Origin: Amphibalanus amphitrite
Lineage: Eukaryota; Arthropoda; Thecostraca; Balanomorpha; Balanidae
Assembly: GCF_019059575.1 (NCBI RefSeq)
Contig: NW_024881832.1
Coordinates: forward strand, 1-64,000
Reading direction: 5' to 3'
Length of the DNA stretch: 64,000 bases
A program made the translations under genes and the position numbers. Each line of letters starts with the position of its first letter. Within the stretch, counting starts at the first letter, position 1. Below are positions 24,970 to 36,927 of the stretch, piece by piece. Below the pieces are notes generated by a model that ran no database searches, was not told where the DNA came from, and saw nothing but the letters and a program-made list of their open reading frames with translations.

Positions 24970-25867
24970 ATTGATATGTTATGATACATTTGAGGTGCAG
25001 CAGTTATATTATTTCTCTTTGTTATTTATTTTAGTTACCTGTATCATTTTCATCAAGATTTTCATTAGTATCTACATCATTTTCAGGTCAGCAATAAGTT
25101 GAAATAATGTGCCCTGATAGCGAACTGAAGACTATTGCCAATTTTGTGTTGTACGTGCCAATTTAAATTCAGCCATGCCAATGCTGAATGCGGTTGTGGG
25201 TTTCACCGTTCCGTCGTTTCCATCCTTAGGGGGTCGAATCCTTCTCAACCAACGCCTCTACTCTCCGATCCGGGCTGGACGGGTAACTTAATCTCATGCG
25301 GACAGCTCCATTGGAGCACACCTGTAGTTAGGTGCAGTGAGTGCTTGCCGCTTGGGGGCTGGGGGCGGCCTGTCCAATCGCTTTGGCATGGGCTCAGCCC
25401 CAGCAATTCACTAGGGTTAGGTTCCTGCCCAGAGACCAATGTCTCTTCCTAATTCCTGTCATCCTTCCAGCTCTGAAGTGATCTTGTCAGACCGAAAGGG
25501 CTTAACCCAACAAAACAACCTAAACAAGTTTGTGGTTATGGGCTTTCAAGAATTCCATGACAAATTTTGTTTGGACAGGTCTTCGTACAGTTATTTCAAC
25601 CAGAAGAGATGAAATAAACATTACATTACATAACCTGACCTGACCTGACTTAACTCAGAGTTAGGTCACCTGAACTAACACATCATAACCTTAGTTTGAC
25701 TCAAAGTGCACGTTTTACATACCTATATAAACTTTAAGTATAACAAACAAAAAGTTGACCTAGATATTAAGAGAACTAACTTCCTCTTTATAACCAACTG
25801 GGTTGAAAAATGTTGCAAGCAAGCTTCTCCTCCTCTCCGACCATGGATATGTCACCTTACTATACAG
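24970..25867. other. Non-coding stretch
   Basis: No gene recognised. Short frames such as 25135-25452 have no family match. Some 'cctgacctgacctgac' words near 25635 resemble the AGGTCA-rich repeats elsewhere. Confidence 0.4.
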
Positions 25868-25995
25868 TGTACAGTAGGTCTACAAAATAAGTCCTCTTCG
25901 TATGCGGGCAGGTGGCGCCCGAGTAGCGCTCAGGCGCTAACTGCCCACTGGTGACCCGCATACGGCGGGAACTTATTTTGTAGACCCACTGTACA
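25868..25995. mobile_element. 128-bp MITE with TA borders
   Basis: The ends are inverted copies: TGTACAGTAGGTCTACAAAA and TTTTGTAGACCCACTGTACA. TA next to CAGT at each end suggests a Tc1/mariner-type MITE. It sits about 90 bp upstream of the start codon of the SDR gene. Confidence 0.7.
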
Positions 25996-26084
25996 TGACA
26001 TACTAACCAAGATAACTTTACTACTCATACTAACCATGCAATTTTATTGGCAGGTAGTGGACGAAGAGTCATCTGCGCTGCACG

Positions 26085-29000
26085 ATGGGTCTGCCGTCGT
26101 ACCTGTGCGCGGCAGGCGCGGTAGCCGTGGGCCTGTACCTGGTGCGACGGTGGCGGGTGCGACAGTGGGGCCGGTGCACCAGCCAGCGCGACATGACCGG
26201 CAAGGTGGTGCTGGTGACTGGCGCCAACAGCGGGCTCGGCCTCGAGAGCACGCGCCTGCTGGCTGAGCGCGGTGCCGCAGTCGTCATGGCATGCCGCGAC
26301 ATGAAAAAGGCAGAGGAGGCGCTGCAGAAAATTCGGAGGCACACGCAGAACGGACAGCTGGTAAGCAGCAGCAGGGGAGGGAAGGAGAATGGAATTCGAG
26401 GGTGTTAAAACTTAAAGCCTTTCCCGTGGATATTCAGTTGGTAGAGCGTTGGACTCCCGGCGGTGAAAGCGCTGGCTCGAGCCGCTCAGGCGCACGATAT
26501 ACGAGACTCATGACGGGGATGGTCCGAGGCTGGTGGGGACAGACCTCAGTCAGTTGGTTGAAGATCAATGGTTGAAGTCGATTGGATCGGATTGGCCGTG
26601 TCTTGACGGTGACGGGTGATAGGCACTACGTTTAACTGTGACAATTAAATTCTCCCGTTACCTGGAATTGCCCGATCACATGGTAGGGTCGCGGCCTGCG
26701 CAATAAGCTCTGCTTTGCCATGGTGCTTAGCTTGACCTCCGGCTCTATCCAATATCCAAGCTATTCAAGCTAATTGGATAGGAAGTGTTTTTTTATGCTT
26801 TTTGCGCCTATTAATGAGATATATTTGATAAATATTTTTTAATTGCAATGTAGCATGTCACAATGCAAGCTAATGCAGGCAATACGATACACTACGGTGA
26901 TATCGAGTGAAAAATCAACAAACTACTGGACCGGCATGATTACATAAGTCCGCTAGCATTCGTCCACGCATTATGTAACCAATGCGAGAAAGGGCACCTG
27001 GCGAGAAAGGGCCGCACTAAGGCTGGGGGGATCCGTGCTATCGTAAGTTATATCGGACGTGGCTGCGAAACTTCTCTCGGTACGAAACTTCTCTTGATCG
27101 GAAGAAAATCGGAGGGATGAAAAAGAAAGAGCGGCAAATCGGAGCTACGTTGTACGTAAGTTGTTTCGCAGCGTTTAAATGCCAGTTTTACTACGATTTA
27201 AATGCCAAACAGATCAGCTGACCTCGTAGTACCATGTCGATAAGGTCGAATTCCCCATACGTCTATAGTGTAAAAGTGACACTTATTGCAAATAGGCTGT
27301 CAGGGACATCTCCTCCTCTGTAAATTTGGAGGGATCATGTGTCGGCATTCCCATGTTCGTTTCGGAGTCCATCTGTTCCATTTGGAGCCCGTCAGTTGGC
27401 GTCAAGAGTTGGCGCAGCGAGCGCCCCGAAGACTGCGTCTGCGCACGAGGCTTCGCGATGCAGGAGTATTTTGACGAAATCGCCCTCGCTGCAGAAGAAA
27501 TAGAGGGACTTGTTGAGAAAGAGGAGGCCGCAGTGTGCCGACGACTTTAAACTGTACGCCAACGCCAAGACCAAGGCAATCAGGGGGCGCTCAGATGATC
27601 GGGAGGTTTCAATTGATCAGGGACCCACCAGGTGACCAGGGAACCCTCTGATAACCAGGGGTCCTTCCAGTAATCAGGGACTCCTTCAATAACCAGGGGC
27701 CCCTCAGTAAACGTGGGCCACTCAGGTTACTGCAAGAGACAGGAGTCCCTTATAACCAGGGACCGGCAAGGTCTCTCAGGTCCGTTTTTGACAAAGCTGT
27801 TATTGACGTCATATGCGAGCCCTTTGCCACCAGCAGAGGGCCCTTTCAAGCCTTTTTAGGGCCGTTTAACGTCTCTTGAGTTTCCTTTGAGGCTAAGGGC
27901 CTCTTCAGCAGCCGAGGGGTCTTTGAGGCCTTTTTGAGGGCCTCTTAACGTCAGCTGAGGACCGTTGGACGCCATCTGAGGACCGTTTGGTGCCTTCTGA
28001 TGGCCAGTAGATGCCAACTGAGGGCTCTCTGACACCAGCTGAGGGCACGCTGACACCAACTGGGGGCCTCCTGGCACCAGCTAAGGGCGCTTTTATATTT
28101 GACACGAGCTCAGGGCCCTTTGACGCCCTTTGAGACCTTCTGAGGTCCGTTTGACGCCAGCAGAGGACCCTTTGGGGTCATATGAGGGCCCTTTGCTGCC
28201 TTCTAAGCGGCCTTTGAGGCTTTTTGAGGGCCGCTTGACGCCACCTGAGGACCGTTGCGGTTGGACTCCAGTTACGGACCGTTTGAGGCCTTCTGATGGC
28301 CATTTTGCGCCAACTGAGGGCCCTCTAACACTAGCTGGGAGCCCTCTGACACCAGATAAGGGCCCTTTAAGGCCTTCTGAAGTCCGGTTAACGCTAGCGG
28401 AGGGCCTTTTGAGGCCAAATGAGGGCCCTTTGAGACCTTATAAGGGCTCCTTGAGACTTTTGAGGGCCGTGACGGCATCTGAGGACCGTTGTACTCCAGC
28501 TGACGACCGTTTGAGGCCTTCAGATGGACTTTTGGCGCCAGCTGAGGAGGGCTCACTGACACCAGCTGGGGGCCCTCTGACACAAGCTAAGGACTCTTTA
28601 AGGCCTTCGGAGGGTCGTTTGACGCGAGCTCAGGGCCCTCTGACGCAGGTTTAGGGCCCTTTGACGCCCTTTAAGGTCTTCTGAGGTAGGTTTAACGTTG
28701 GCTGAGAGCCCTTTGAACCCATCTGAGGGCCCTTTGAGGCCATCTTGTGGCCCTTCATTTGGCCATCTGAGGGCCCTTTGACACCAGATGAGGGCCATTT
28801 GACGCTAACCGAGGGCCCTTCGAGACCATCTGAGGACCCGGTGACCCCATCTGTGGGCCCTTTGAGGTCTTTTGAGGGCCATTACAATTTCACCACAATA
28901 CCCCTGGCTGCGCTACTGGGCATTTATGGACTCGTATGGGCCTGCTGGGGAACGAGATGGGCCCTCCCGGTCTTTTCAATCATTATTTCAGTTCATTTTA

Positions 29001-30985
29001 CATGGTCTTCGGCGGTCTAAAGATTAGGGGCCCCAACTCGAATGGGGGGAGGCCCGTGTGCCCTCTCCTGTGTGCGGCCTTGCCGACACTACACCGCTTC
29101 CCCTCCCTCCGCCATAAACGCACCGCTGCACTGCTAGGCGCCGACAAATACGGACCGGCGCCGCAACCGGCTCCCCCGCGGCCTGCCTCGCGTTGACATA
29201 GCCCTTCCCGAACACCAGTGTAACCCCCACGCGGCCTAGGTATCGCCGCGCCCACCTGTCCGCGGCGCGGCCTCTGATGGCGTATCGGATCATTGATGGT
29301 GCGATACATGTTTTGGTCAGATTTTCGCAATTAACGCGAAAAATTGCCCAAAACACTTTTTAAATTTCAAAATTGAAAAAAGTGATAACAAAAATGGCGT
29401 GAAAGTGACCGTTTTCAACGTGTAAATTTAAAACGCTCTAGCGCAGCCATTTTTGAAGAAATCGACTTCAAATTTTGCACACGTGTTCATCAACCATATT
29501 TGTTTAACATATATTTCGGTTTTGTGAAAATTTTGAAAATTTCTTATATTTTTCTCTTGAGAAAGAGGTAAAGCTTCGCTACGATCGGCCTTCCGATCGA
29601 CCGAGAAGATTCGTAAAGTTAGTTCGTATCTTCACCATTTGCGATACAACTTGCGTATCTACTTAGCCTACGATGTGATGGATCCCTCCAATATCTGTTC
29701 CGATTCAACTTACGTTTGATCGCAACTGCGAGGTGCCTTGCGATCACATGGATCCCCCCAGCCTAAATCTCAGAGCGCGGTGTCGCCATCTACTAAAGTA
29801 TGTTTAACGCTCAGCCCAAATACCTACCGGTGAACCAGTGAGTAACCGGAGGGGTGTTCACGGGCACCGCACACCGCTGCGTGCGGTGTGTGCGGTGCGT
29901 CCAGCAGGCGTGGGGGTAGGGGATGGGTAGGCGGCTCTGACGTCACGGCTGCGTGCGGTGGACGGTCCGCTGTGCCCTGTGGCCAGTCCCGACCGGCCAC
30001 AGCGATCGCTGTGTGCGGTGACGGAAGGCTGACGTAGGGACGCAGTGGGCGGAGCTTGGAGGCTGTGTGCGGTCCGACCGCACACAGGGCCCGGGTAGCC
30101 TTTGCGTTTTTACTTTCCCTTGATGTGTTACCACTGCAAGCTGTTTTGTTATTGCGGTAATTGAACTGGTGATAAAAGCACTGCGGCTGTACCAAAATTA
30201 ATGGGCCGTTAGTTCTCCCATAATATGTCGATTGGTGTTTGTTGCAGATTCCGATGGAGCTGGACCTCGCCGACTTCGATTCTATCAAATCGTTCGCTCG
30301 TCACTTCAAGGAGCAGTTCAGCCGTCTGGATGTGCTGATGAATAACGCCGGCGTCGTCTATCCGGTGGAGGCGCACAAGCGCACCGCCCAAAACTACGAG
30401 ATCCACTTCGGTGTCAACCACCTGGGCCACTTTATGTTGACGGGCTTGCTGTTGGATCGACTCCAGACGGGTACGTCCTCGCGCATCGTCATAGTCGCCT
30501 CAGGTCTGTACAAGAACGGCCGCTTCGACCTGGCGCACATCGCCAACGGCGACAACCTCAAACAGGAGGGCTACCTAAACCCGGCCTACGCCAACTCTAA
30601 GCTGTGCAACGTGCTGTTCGGCCGCCGGCTGGCGCGGCTGCTCGAGGGGAGCGGCGTGCACGTGTACTCGTGCTGTCCCGGGTGGGTGTACACCGGCCTG
30701 TCTCGACACTCGCGACTCTCCTGGCTGAAAATGATCCCCGCCCTGCCAATAATGTTCCTGTTCATGCGCACCGTAGGCCAGGGCGTGCAGACGCAGCTCA
30801 ACTGCGCCATTTCCGAGGATCTGGAAAAGGAGTCGGGTCACATGTACGTCGACTGCAAGCGTGCCCAGTACGCCCCTGTGGCTCAGGACGAGCGCGCCAT
30901 GGATAGTCTGTGGGACCTCAGTGCTCAGCTGACCGGAGTGCGGTTTCACACCACGGAGCTAGAAAGGGCACAGAGTGAAGATTAG
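26085..30985 (+). CDS. Retinol dehydrogenase 11-14-like short-chain dehydrogenase, 2 exons
   Basis: Predicted membrane-anchored NADP(H) oxidoreductase of the classical SDR fold, most like RDH11-14, which interconvert retinoids or other lipid aldehydes and alcohols. Exons: 26085-26360 and 30248-30985 (phase 0), total 337 aa, the usual RDH14 size. Residues 1-20 form a hydrophobic N-terminal anchor followed by RRWRVRQWGR. The cofactor motif is TGANSGLG (about residue 45). NNAG follows in exon 2. The catalytic serine lies in IVIVASG and the YxxxK pair in YANSK. CCPGWVYTGL is the usual PG motif after the active site. A preceding acceptor (attggcag at 26053) suggests a non-coding 5' exon. The 3.9 kb intron is packed with repeats. 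The substrate cannot be read from sequence. Confidence 0.9.
26425..26640 (+). repeat. tRNA-derived SINE
   Basis: The head matches a tRNA: TCAGTTGGTAGAGCGTTGGA (A-box region), CTCCCGG anticodon-loop region and GCTGGCTCGAGCC (B-box region), followed by a non-tRNA tail of about 130 bp. It lies just inside the SDR intron. The exact 3' end is uncertain. Confidence 0.65.
27020..29764. mobile_element. 2.7 kb inverted-repeat element carrying a minisatellite
   Basis: The left end AGGCTGGGGGGATCCGTG and right end CATGGATCCCCCCAGCCT are inverted copies; adjacent subterminal sequence is also loosely mirrored. The interior consists mostly of the minisatellite described separately plus AT-rich sequence. 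No transposase seen. It lies wholly in the SDR intron. Confidence 0.5.
27840..28880. repeat. Degenerate 21-bp minisatellite, about 1 kb
   Basis: Units such as GAGGGCCCTTTGACACCAGAT repeat with a 21-bp register, clearest at 28720-28870. Because 21 is divisible by three, several frames stay open for over 100 codons (for example 28130-28654) with heptad-like repeats; these are artefacts, not genes. A looser ~22-bp array (ATAACCAGGGACC-like) precedes it at 27600-27770. Confidence 0.75.
29860..30095. repeat. Cluster of GTGCGGT palindromes
   Basis: The words GTGTGCGGT and ACCGCACAC recur in both orientations, including a near-perfect palindrome around 30062-30088 (CTGTGTGCGGTC / GACCGCACACAG). It lies in the SDR intron, about 160 bp before exon 2. 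Confidence 0.5.
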
Positions 30986-32153
30986 AGACAGGGGTTAGGC
31001 CTGAAACAAAGGTTAACACCGACTGAGCCGGTGCCAGGGGCGAAACGACCACCCGCTGAGTGCAGTATTGTGACAGAGATAAAATGACTAAGCGGTCACA
31101 GTAAATAAGAGTGGTTAGGTGGAGTCATGCTATGGACTTTGAGAACTTCGTGATAAAGCCGGGCTTCCGCTAAGCCGGACTGACGAGGCGTTGCTGTTAA
31201 TCGCGGAAAAAATACCGACGGGCGGTTGGTATACAACTGTACAGTGTACAGATAGTAGGTACTGAGGAGTAATTATTTTTTCTAAATATTAAGACCTCTG
31301 GAGTAACACCCAAGGTGTTGCATTCGGCGGTAAGGCTGTTTAATCTTTAGGTGAAATGAGGATGTGACAATAGCATGGCTGAAACGCGTTAGTATCCCTT
31401 GTGTAATCCTGTAGCATGCATTCATGGAGAGAACAGCCTTCAAATGGAAATGCTGCGGTAAAAAAGGATAAAATAATCGAAATTCCTGGATTGGCGATTT
31501 CTTTCAGGCACTACAGTGAGTAAGATTTTCCGCCCATTTTCGAGCTTCATGACAATTTTCGTTGGTAAGGCTAGCACCGCGGGATTCGCTTCGATATTTT
31601 TTATTTACCCATAGCGGGATGAACTAGCTGAAATATGTGTAGATTTACACTAAAGATTCTCTATCTTTGAATGATCTACGCTAGCCCATGGTTAATCCCT
31701 GGTACAGTATTCCAGTTACTTATATAGATATTTGGATTCCGCAATCTGCCCTTATGTATAAAGTATTTCAAACGGTTGAGATGTCCAATGTCCATGCATA
31801 CACATCGCGTCAGGCGGCCATTATATCAGTCCGGCGTGGTGAGAGTCGTGTCAGTGAAATGTTGTGGCTACATTATCGTTGTACTTCTGCCATCCATGTG
31901 ATCGAGAGTCAAGGCCGTGCTAAGCGTGTGAGACTATCAGTCCGAACAGTGACGGTGGTGGGGAGGTGTTTGGGCTCGTCTTTTGTTTGTTGATTGCATT
32001 ACTCAATAGAAGCTTCGTTCTGTGTTATCAAATATAGCTCGTTCTCTGATTATTTCCTGGTATTTACACATTCCTGTCCTGCTGATTTCATCCGGGAGGC
32101 GAGCTAGCCTAGCGAGGCGGCCAGATGCCGGGCCCACCCGACTGGCTTCCCAG
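30986..32153. other. SDR 3' flank and intergenic
   Basis: No gene recognised and no convincing poly(A) signal found. The frame at 31688-31993 has no family match. Confidence 0.4.
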
Positions 32154-32326
32154 CGCCTGCAGATGCCCGGCCGGGACTCGGGTGATGGAAGGACGAGTCA
32201 GTTGTCAGGACCTCAAACGTATCGCAACTCATCGGAAAGTGCGCCGGGTGGCTCTCCGGATCCAGCAGCATCACCTGCCGTAGATGACGCGCGCCGCCGC
32301 CGAAACACCTCCGCTATCCGTACTCG
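32154..32326 (+). other. Possible orphan exon, unassigned
   Basis: The interval lies between an acceptor-like cttcccag and a donor-like CTCG|GTAACG and is open with Ser/Pro/Arg-rich content (from an internal ATG, MPGRDSGDGRTSQLSG). It could be a 5' exon of an unseen isoform or chance. No partner exon was found. Confidence 0.15.
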
Positions 32327-32821
32327 GTAACGTGCACTCAGACTATCCTCCTGCTCCTGTATGTATGATCTCTGTCTGCTCCGCTCAAATCTTGGATCAA
32401 GCGGGCGTAGGGCGAACATTACCTCGGCATTGTGACATATGATCTGGGACGAAATGGGACATGCACAGGGCATTTGAAACACGATATGACTCAATACGCT
32501 TCGATATAACACTTGTCTACCGGATGGAATTCAGGGGCCCAGTTGAGGCGACCGAAACACACACTTTCAGGGCATTTCCAGTCCTGACCTACGCTGCCAA
32601 GTGTCCAAGTGTACCCTCATAATCGCCATGGCACTGAGAGCATGCACTTGTACTTAGCGTGCGTATATGCAGGGACGTATAAGAGCCTGCTTACACGGCC
32701 TTCTAAGCAGGCTATACATTCGAGTCCCTGTACAGTGTACGCATGAGTTGTGCACATAACACTCCAGCGTATGAGTACAGGGACGGCCATGGACAGGGCT
32801 TCCTCCGCTTCGTGGAGCGCG

Positions 32822-32835
32822 GTTCCCATAGCAAC
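32822..32835 (+). promoter_or_regulatory. RFX X-box upstream of TMEM138
   Basis: GTTCCCATAGCAAC fits the X-box consensus RYYNYYATRRNRAC at every position. RFX factors (DAF-19 in worms, Rfx in flies) use such sites to switch on ciliary genes. It lies 247 bp upstream of the TMEM138 start codon, a typical position. Activity is inferred. Confidence 0.65.
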
Positions 32836-33081
32836 CGTCCAAAACAAACGGACAACAGCTGGCGTCAGCCCGTCAGCCGACGGTTGCTCAGTTTAGCGTG
32901 GTGAGGCCGTACGGACTACGGAGCCCGTTGTGGGATCATTGTCTGAGTGTTAATATCAATTTTAAGTGCGAACATCTGTGTTCATAAATTCTCGAGGCTA
33001 CTTAAGATTCGTGTGCAGTGTGCACACTGCACACAGACGGGCTGTAATCACATTTTACAAGGGAGGCGGCAGTCAATCATA

Positions 33082-34909
33082 ATGCCGGTTCCAATCAGCA
33101 AATACACCTACATGCTAGGAGTGCAAACTTTGTTCATACTTGCCGATTTGATATTCAATATCGTTGCTGACACAGTGCGTATGGAAAACGTCTTGAGACT
33201 CATCTTATTCATGTAAGTACGAAGAAGGGCCCTACTAATAAGTCTACAATTGCATGCTGTAATTTGTGTCTGTCTGTCTGTCTGTCTGTCTCTCTTCCCC
33301 TCATCTCATCGCTCTCTCCTCCATCTGTCGCCTTCTCTCCATCCCTCTTACTCACGAGTCACTGACACTGTCCGTCACTCTTGTATTCCCCCAAGAAGGC
33401 AGAGGTAGGTACTCCCTCCCCTCGCCGCCTCTCCGTTTCACGATTTCGGAGACTGCTGCATATATTTGGATTGTTACTTCCCTTTGTGCTTATATGGCCA
33501 CATCGCGAGACCCCCGGTGTAGGCCGTTATCGATCGACTGATATCGACCCGGGATATCCGCAGAACTGTAGTACTCCGATACCTGTCAGCCAGTGCAGCG
33601 GAGGGTGGGACACTAATTATCACCGGCAAAAGATGAGGTGTCATTGTATCTTTCACGGGCGTCGGGCGCCACAGAGAGAGGGAAGATCATGGGAATCGGG
33701 GTGTCTTTTGGACCCGGTTTTCCAGCACAACGGTCGTGGCAGTGCATGACCTGGAGTTGAACATCCACCTCGCCAACTGCCCCTGCTCCTTTCAATCCGA
33801 GCTGTGACCGCTGGACGCTGGTGATAGCGCAAACCCATCATTCTTGTGACCAATGTTCAACTTTGTCTTGATTTCAGCATACAAGATGTGGCGCTAGTGT
33901 TCTCGCTGATCGTCGTTTTTCTCAACTTCGTCAGTACATACGTTTTTCAGGTCAGTAGCCGCGAAATGTTTTGATTTCTAAATTGTCTGTCATGCCTAAA
34001 GGAGACAAGTTACTTACCCGTATCTGTTTGAGCCGCATGGCGTTAACTTCGACTGATACGATCGCAGGCTGCCGTGAACCTCGCAAGGTACTGTTGTGTA
34101 CTGTCTTATCCAATCACGAATACCTACTGAGTCCGGCGGCCGTGCACGGCAGGCGGGCCTGGTGGGCGTGCTGCTGACCAGATTCCGGGCCACGCTGGCG
34201 CTGAACGCCGCCTACCTGGCGCTGAGCGTGGGTCTGCACTCGTGGAGCCTGGACCGCCAGTGGGCCGACCCGTACCTGGTCGTCTGGACGCCCGGCCTGC
34301 TGGCCCTCTACTCAGTGCACAGGATCGGTGAGGAACGCTGACGCGAACCGCTGTCAGCGCCACTGGGCTACGACACGGGGGAACCGGGGATATTATAGTG
34401 TTGGTGGATTAGGATATTAACACGACGTGATGCGTCGTATATTTTTTCGCCTTTTTTAAATCAATAAGGCATCGTTCCGATGTAGCACATCTGAAGGTAA
34501 TTATTGCACTACTTTACGATCACGATACATCAATCTCTTTAATCGAGCTGTGACATCGTCGATAACACCCCGGCCTTTGCAATAGGTATTTACTATTTAC
34601 GCAATGCGTCGCTCAAGCCAGGCTGTTCAGTGCGTAAAATATTTAAAAAGCAGACGTCCTTTTGTACAGTATATGATTTGCAATAGGTATTTACGCAATG
34701 CGTCGCTCAAGCCACGCTGTTCAGTGCGTAAAATATCTAAAAAGTAGACGTCCTTTTGTACAGTATATGATTGTCTTGCCTCATCCTCATTATATGTTTC
34801 AGTATCGGTCCTGCACTACTACTTTTACAAGAGGACAGCACTGGAGCTATGCGATCCTGAGCTGTACGAGGACTCGCCATGGCTGCAAAAATACCTACAC
34901 GGCTCGTGA
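33082..34909 (+). CDS. TMEM138: TMEM138, ciliary transmembrane protein, complete, 4 exons
   Basis: TMEM138 is a small four-pass membrane protein needed for ciliogenesis; human mutations cause Joubert syndrome. Exons: 33082-33212, 33878-33950, 34153-34327, 34803-34909, all GT-AG with consistent phases, giving 486 nt and 161 aa (human 162). The exon 1/2 junction reconstitutes IIQD as in the human protein. TYVFQ at the end of exon 2 continues into AGLVGVLLTRF, matching the human VFQAGLV junction. Exon 4 carries YYFYKRTALELCDPELYEDS and ends near WLQKYLHGS. Four hydrophobic segments are visible: YMLGVQTLFILADLIF, VALVFSLIVVFLNFV, TLALNAAYLALSVGL and YLVVWTPGLLALYSV. The start ATG follows no obvious acceptor, so exon 1 is probably the first exon. 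The X-box at 32822 fits its ciliary role. Confidence 0.93.
33262..33292. repeat. (TCTG)n microsatellite
   Basis: A short TGTC/TCTG tetranucleotide run followed by a pyrimidine-rich tract in TMEM138 intron 1. Confidence 0.7.
34577..34772. repeat. Tandem duplication of about 100 bp in TMEM138 intron 3
   Basis: Copies at 34577-34677 and 34678-34772 both start TTGCAATAGG and end in the word GTACAGTATATGATT. They differ by an 8-bp indel and a few substitutions. The second copy ends about 30 bp before the exon 4 acceptor. Confidence 0.85.
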
Positions 34910-36327
34910 TCGTGGACGGCGCACCTATTAGCCGCTAGCACCTATGTCGGCCGCATCAAATGGCAGCTTCCGGTATTAACAGTTACAAGATGTCACGACC
35001 CATATGACAACGTTACGTTGTCGGACAACAAACATTTGTGTACAATATTGTATTTCGACTTTGGCTGTATTTGTTTTCAATTGATGTTTCATTATGCAGC
35101 AAAGATGTTGCGTGGAGTAGATAATGAGGACGTGCCGTTCAAAGCGATTAAAAATTTTAATATACTTTTTGCCATCAATCGCCCGTTATGCAGATTGCAG
35201 ACAAATTGCAGATGTCTCTAAGATTTCAGATGTTATTTTTAAGCGGGCTCAGACAATGCCCGTGAGATTCGTGGGGGCGGTCGACACTGCTCCTGTGCGA
35301 CAGCTTGCTGGGAAGACCGCTGGACATGGGAGATGCAGCAGGTACTAGGTAGTGTCTCTATCGACTATCGAGGACGTTGGTACTCTGAAATGATCCACTG
35401 CGTCCATCACCTGGTCGATCCGGAATCCTACGGTCTTGCCGAGAGGCCTGATTATCGCTTGACGCTTACATAACCATTGCCGAACGTCCGAATATGCGGA
35501 TTTTAGGTTTTGATGGTTCCTGAGATTTCTTGGACCTCGATGCAACGGTTGGTAGTGTCTTACGGTCAATACCTACTCTTGGATTTCTTATTCAGCTGAA
35601 CAATCCGATCATCCGATTCTTCGACAAGGCGTAATCCGATCATCGATAGCAATCGAGAAGCATCTAACATAAATACCACCCACCTACATCAATATCTCCA
35701 TTCCTGCACCAATTCGCATGCCCTTGCTATTGACAATCTCATATTGAATGAGTTTCGTATTGAATTCATATGACTGAATGAAGGCCAGTTTCGAAATAAT
35801 ATTGGCAATGCATATTAAATATCCATAAGTTCGAACACGAAAACTATTTTAGCTGCCTACACCTTCCATCATTTGCGGCAATCATGGCTACAATTCAGGA
35901 AGTACCGTGTTCAAAATCATTACCGAACACGATGTAATGCGAGTAACCAGGCAACTGGTCGCAAAATTCAAAAAGATTCCTTCTATTTATCCAGGTTGCT
36001 AGGTAACTCGTTCAGACATCATTTGGCGGACTTAATGGGATCATTGTCGAACAGCAGTACATGTAATTATGAATCGCAAGTAACTTTTTGGGTGTTGGTC
36101 GTAAATTTTGTGTCGCTTAGCTGTGCGCTTTGTGATCAATGTGTGATTTGTCACCGCGACAGTCGCGCAGGCTAAACCAAGTCCAAACACTTTTTTATTT
36201 TTCGTGGAGGCTGTTGATCCATTTTAAGCTCCCTCATTGAGACTGAAAGGGAGACTTGTTTGCAGACCTTGCTAAACAAGGTAGGTACAGAGATAGCGCC
36301 TTGTGAGGTACCTACCTACCCCGTGTC
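34910..36327. other. TMEM138 3' flank and intergenic
   Basis: No gene recognised. ATTAAA at 35148-35153 is a possible TMEM138 poly(A) signal. The short frames here have no family match. Confidence 0.4.
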
Positions 36328-36686
36328 CGGACAAAATTTCGTCTGACATTTTTTCGTCGGACAGTTTTTCGTCCGCAGATTTTCGTCCGACTTTTTTTCG
36401 TCTCGCATTTTTTCGTCTGTACATTTTTTCGTCTGTGCATTTTTTCGTCTGTACCTTTTTTCGTCTGTACATTTTTTCGTCCGGACATTTTTTCGTTCGT
36501 ATATTTTTTCGTCTGTACATATTTTCGTCCGGACATTTTTTCGTTCCATAAATTTTACGCCTGTTCACCCAAGGTTGAGTGAAAACATACTACAATGCTA
36601 TTCAACTGTGGAGGCAAATGACGTCATAATAATACTCGGGGCGAAGCAGTGCAGTGCCGAAGGCAATGCCTTAGGAGAGATTACAG

Positions 36687-36799
36687 GCAATGGTAAGTCA
36701 AATATTTTTAGGTTAAGTGGTTGTGTATCTGGCTTCAGGCCGAAGGCCTGAAGCCTGATGCATAACCACTTAACCTAAAAATATTTGACTTACCATTGC
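36687..36799. repeat. 113-bp near-perfect palindrome
   Basis: Arms of about 55 bp (from GCAATGGTAAGTCAAATATT inward, and its inverse) meet at GGCCGAAGGCC with only a few mismatches. It can form a long hairpin in the centre of the Foldback-like element. Confidence 0.85.
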
Positions 36800-36862
36800 T
36801 TGCAATCTATTCATGCAAGTAACTTTTTCCTTATCCCCCGGTAGGCAAACATCAGTAGGTAA

Positions 36863-36927
36863 GGTTAGGTTAGGTTAGGTTAGGTTAGGTTAGGTTAGGT
36901 TAGGTTAGGTTAGGTTAGGTTAGGTTA
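36863..36927. repeat. Interstitial TTAGG telomere-type array, 13 units
   Basis: Thirteen GGTTA (TTAGG) units in a row, then two GTTAC variants. TTAGG is the ancestral arthropod telomere repeat. Here it lies inside the Foldback-like element, between the palindrome and the right arm. Confidence 0.9.

Noticed and set aside
28130..28654. 174-codon open frame with heptad-like repeats
   Set aside because: It is a 21-bp minisatellite; any stop-free unit stays open in frame, and both strands show similar frames.
27840..28880. CRISPR-like array
   Set aside because: The units are contiguous and degenerate, without unique spacers, and the genome is eukaryotic.
32947..33216. Longer TMEM138 N-terminus from an upstream start
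   Set aside because: The 33082 ATG gives a protein that matches the usual TMEM138 length; the upstream extension has no counterpart in the family.
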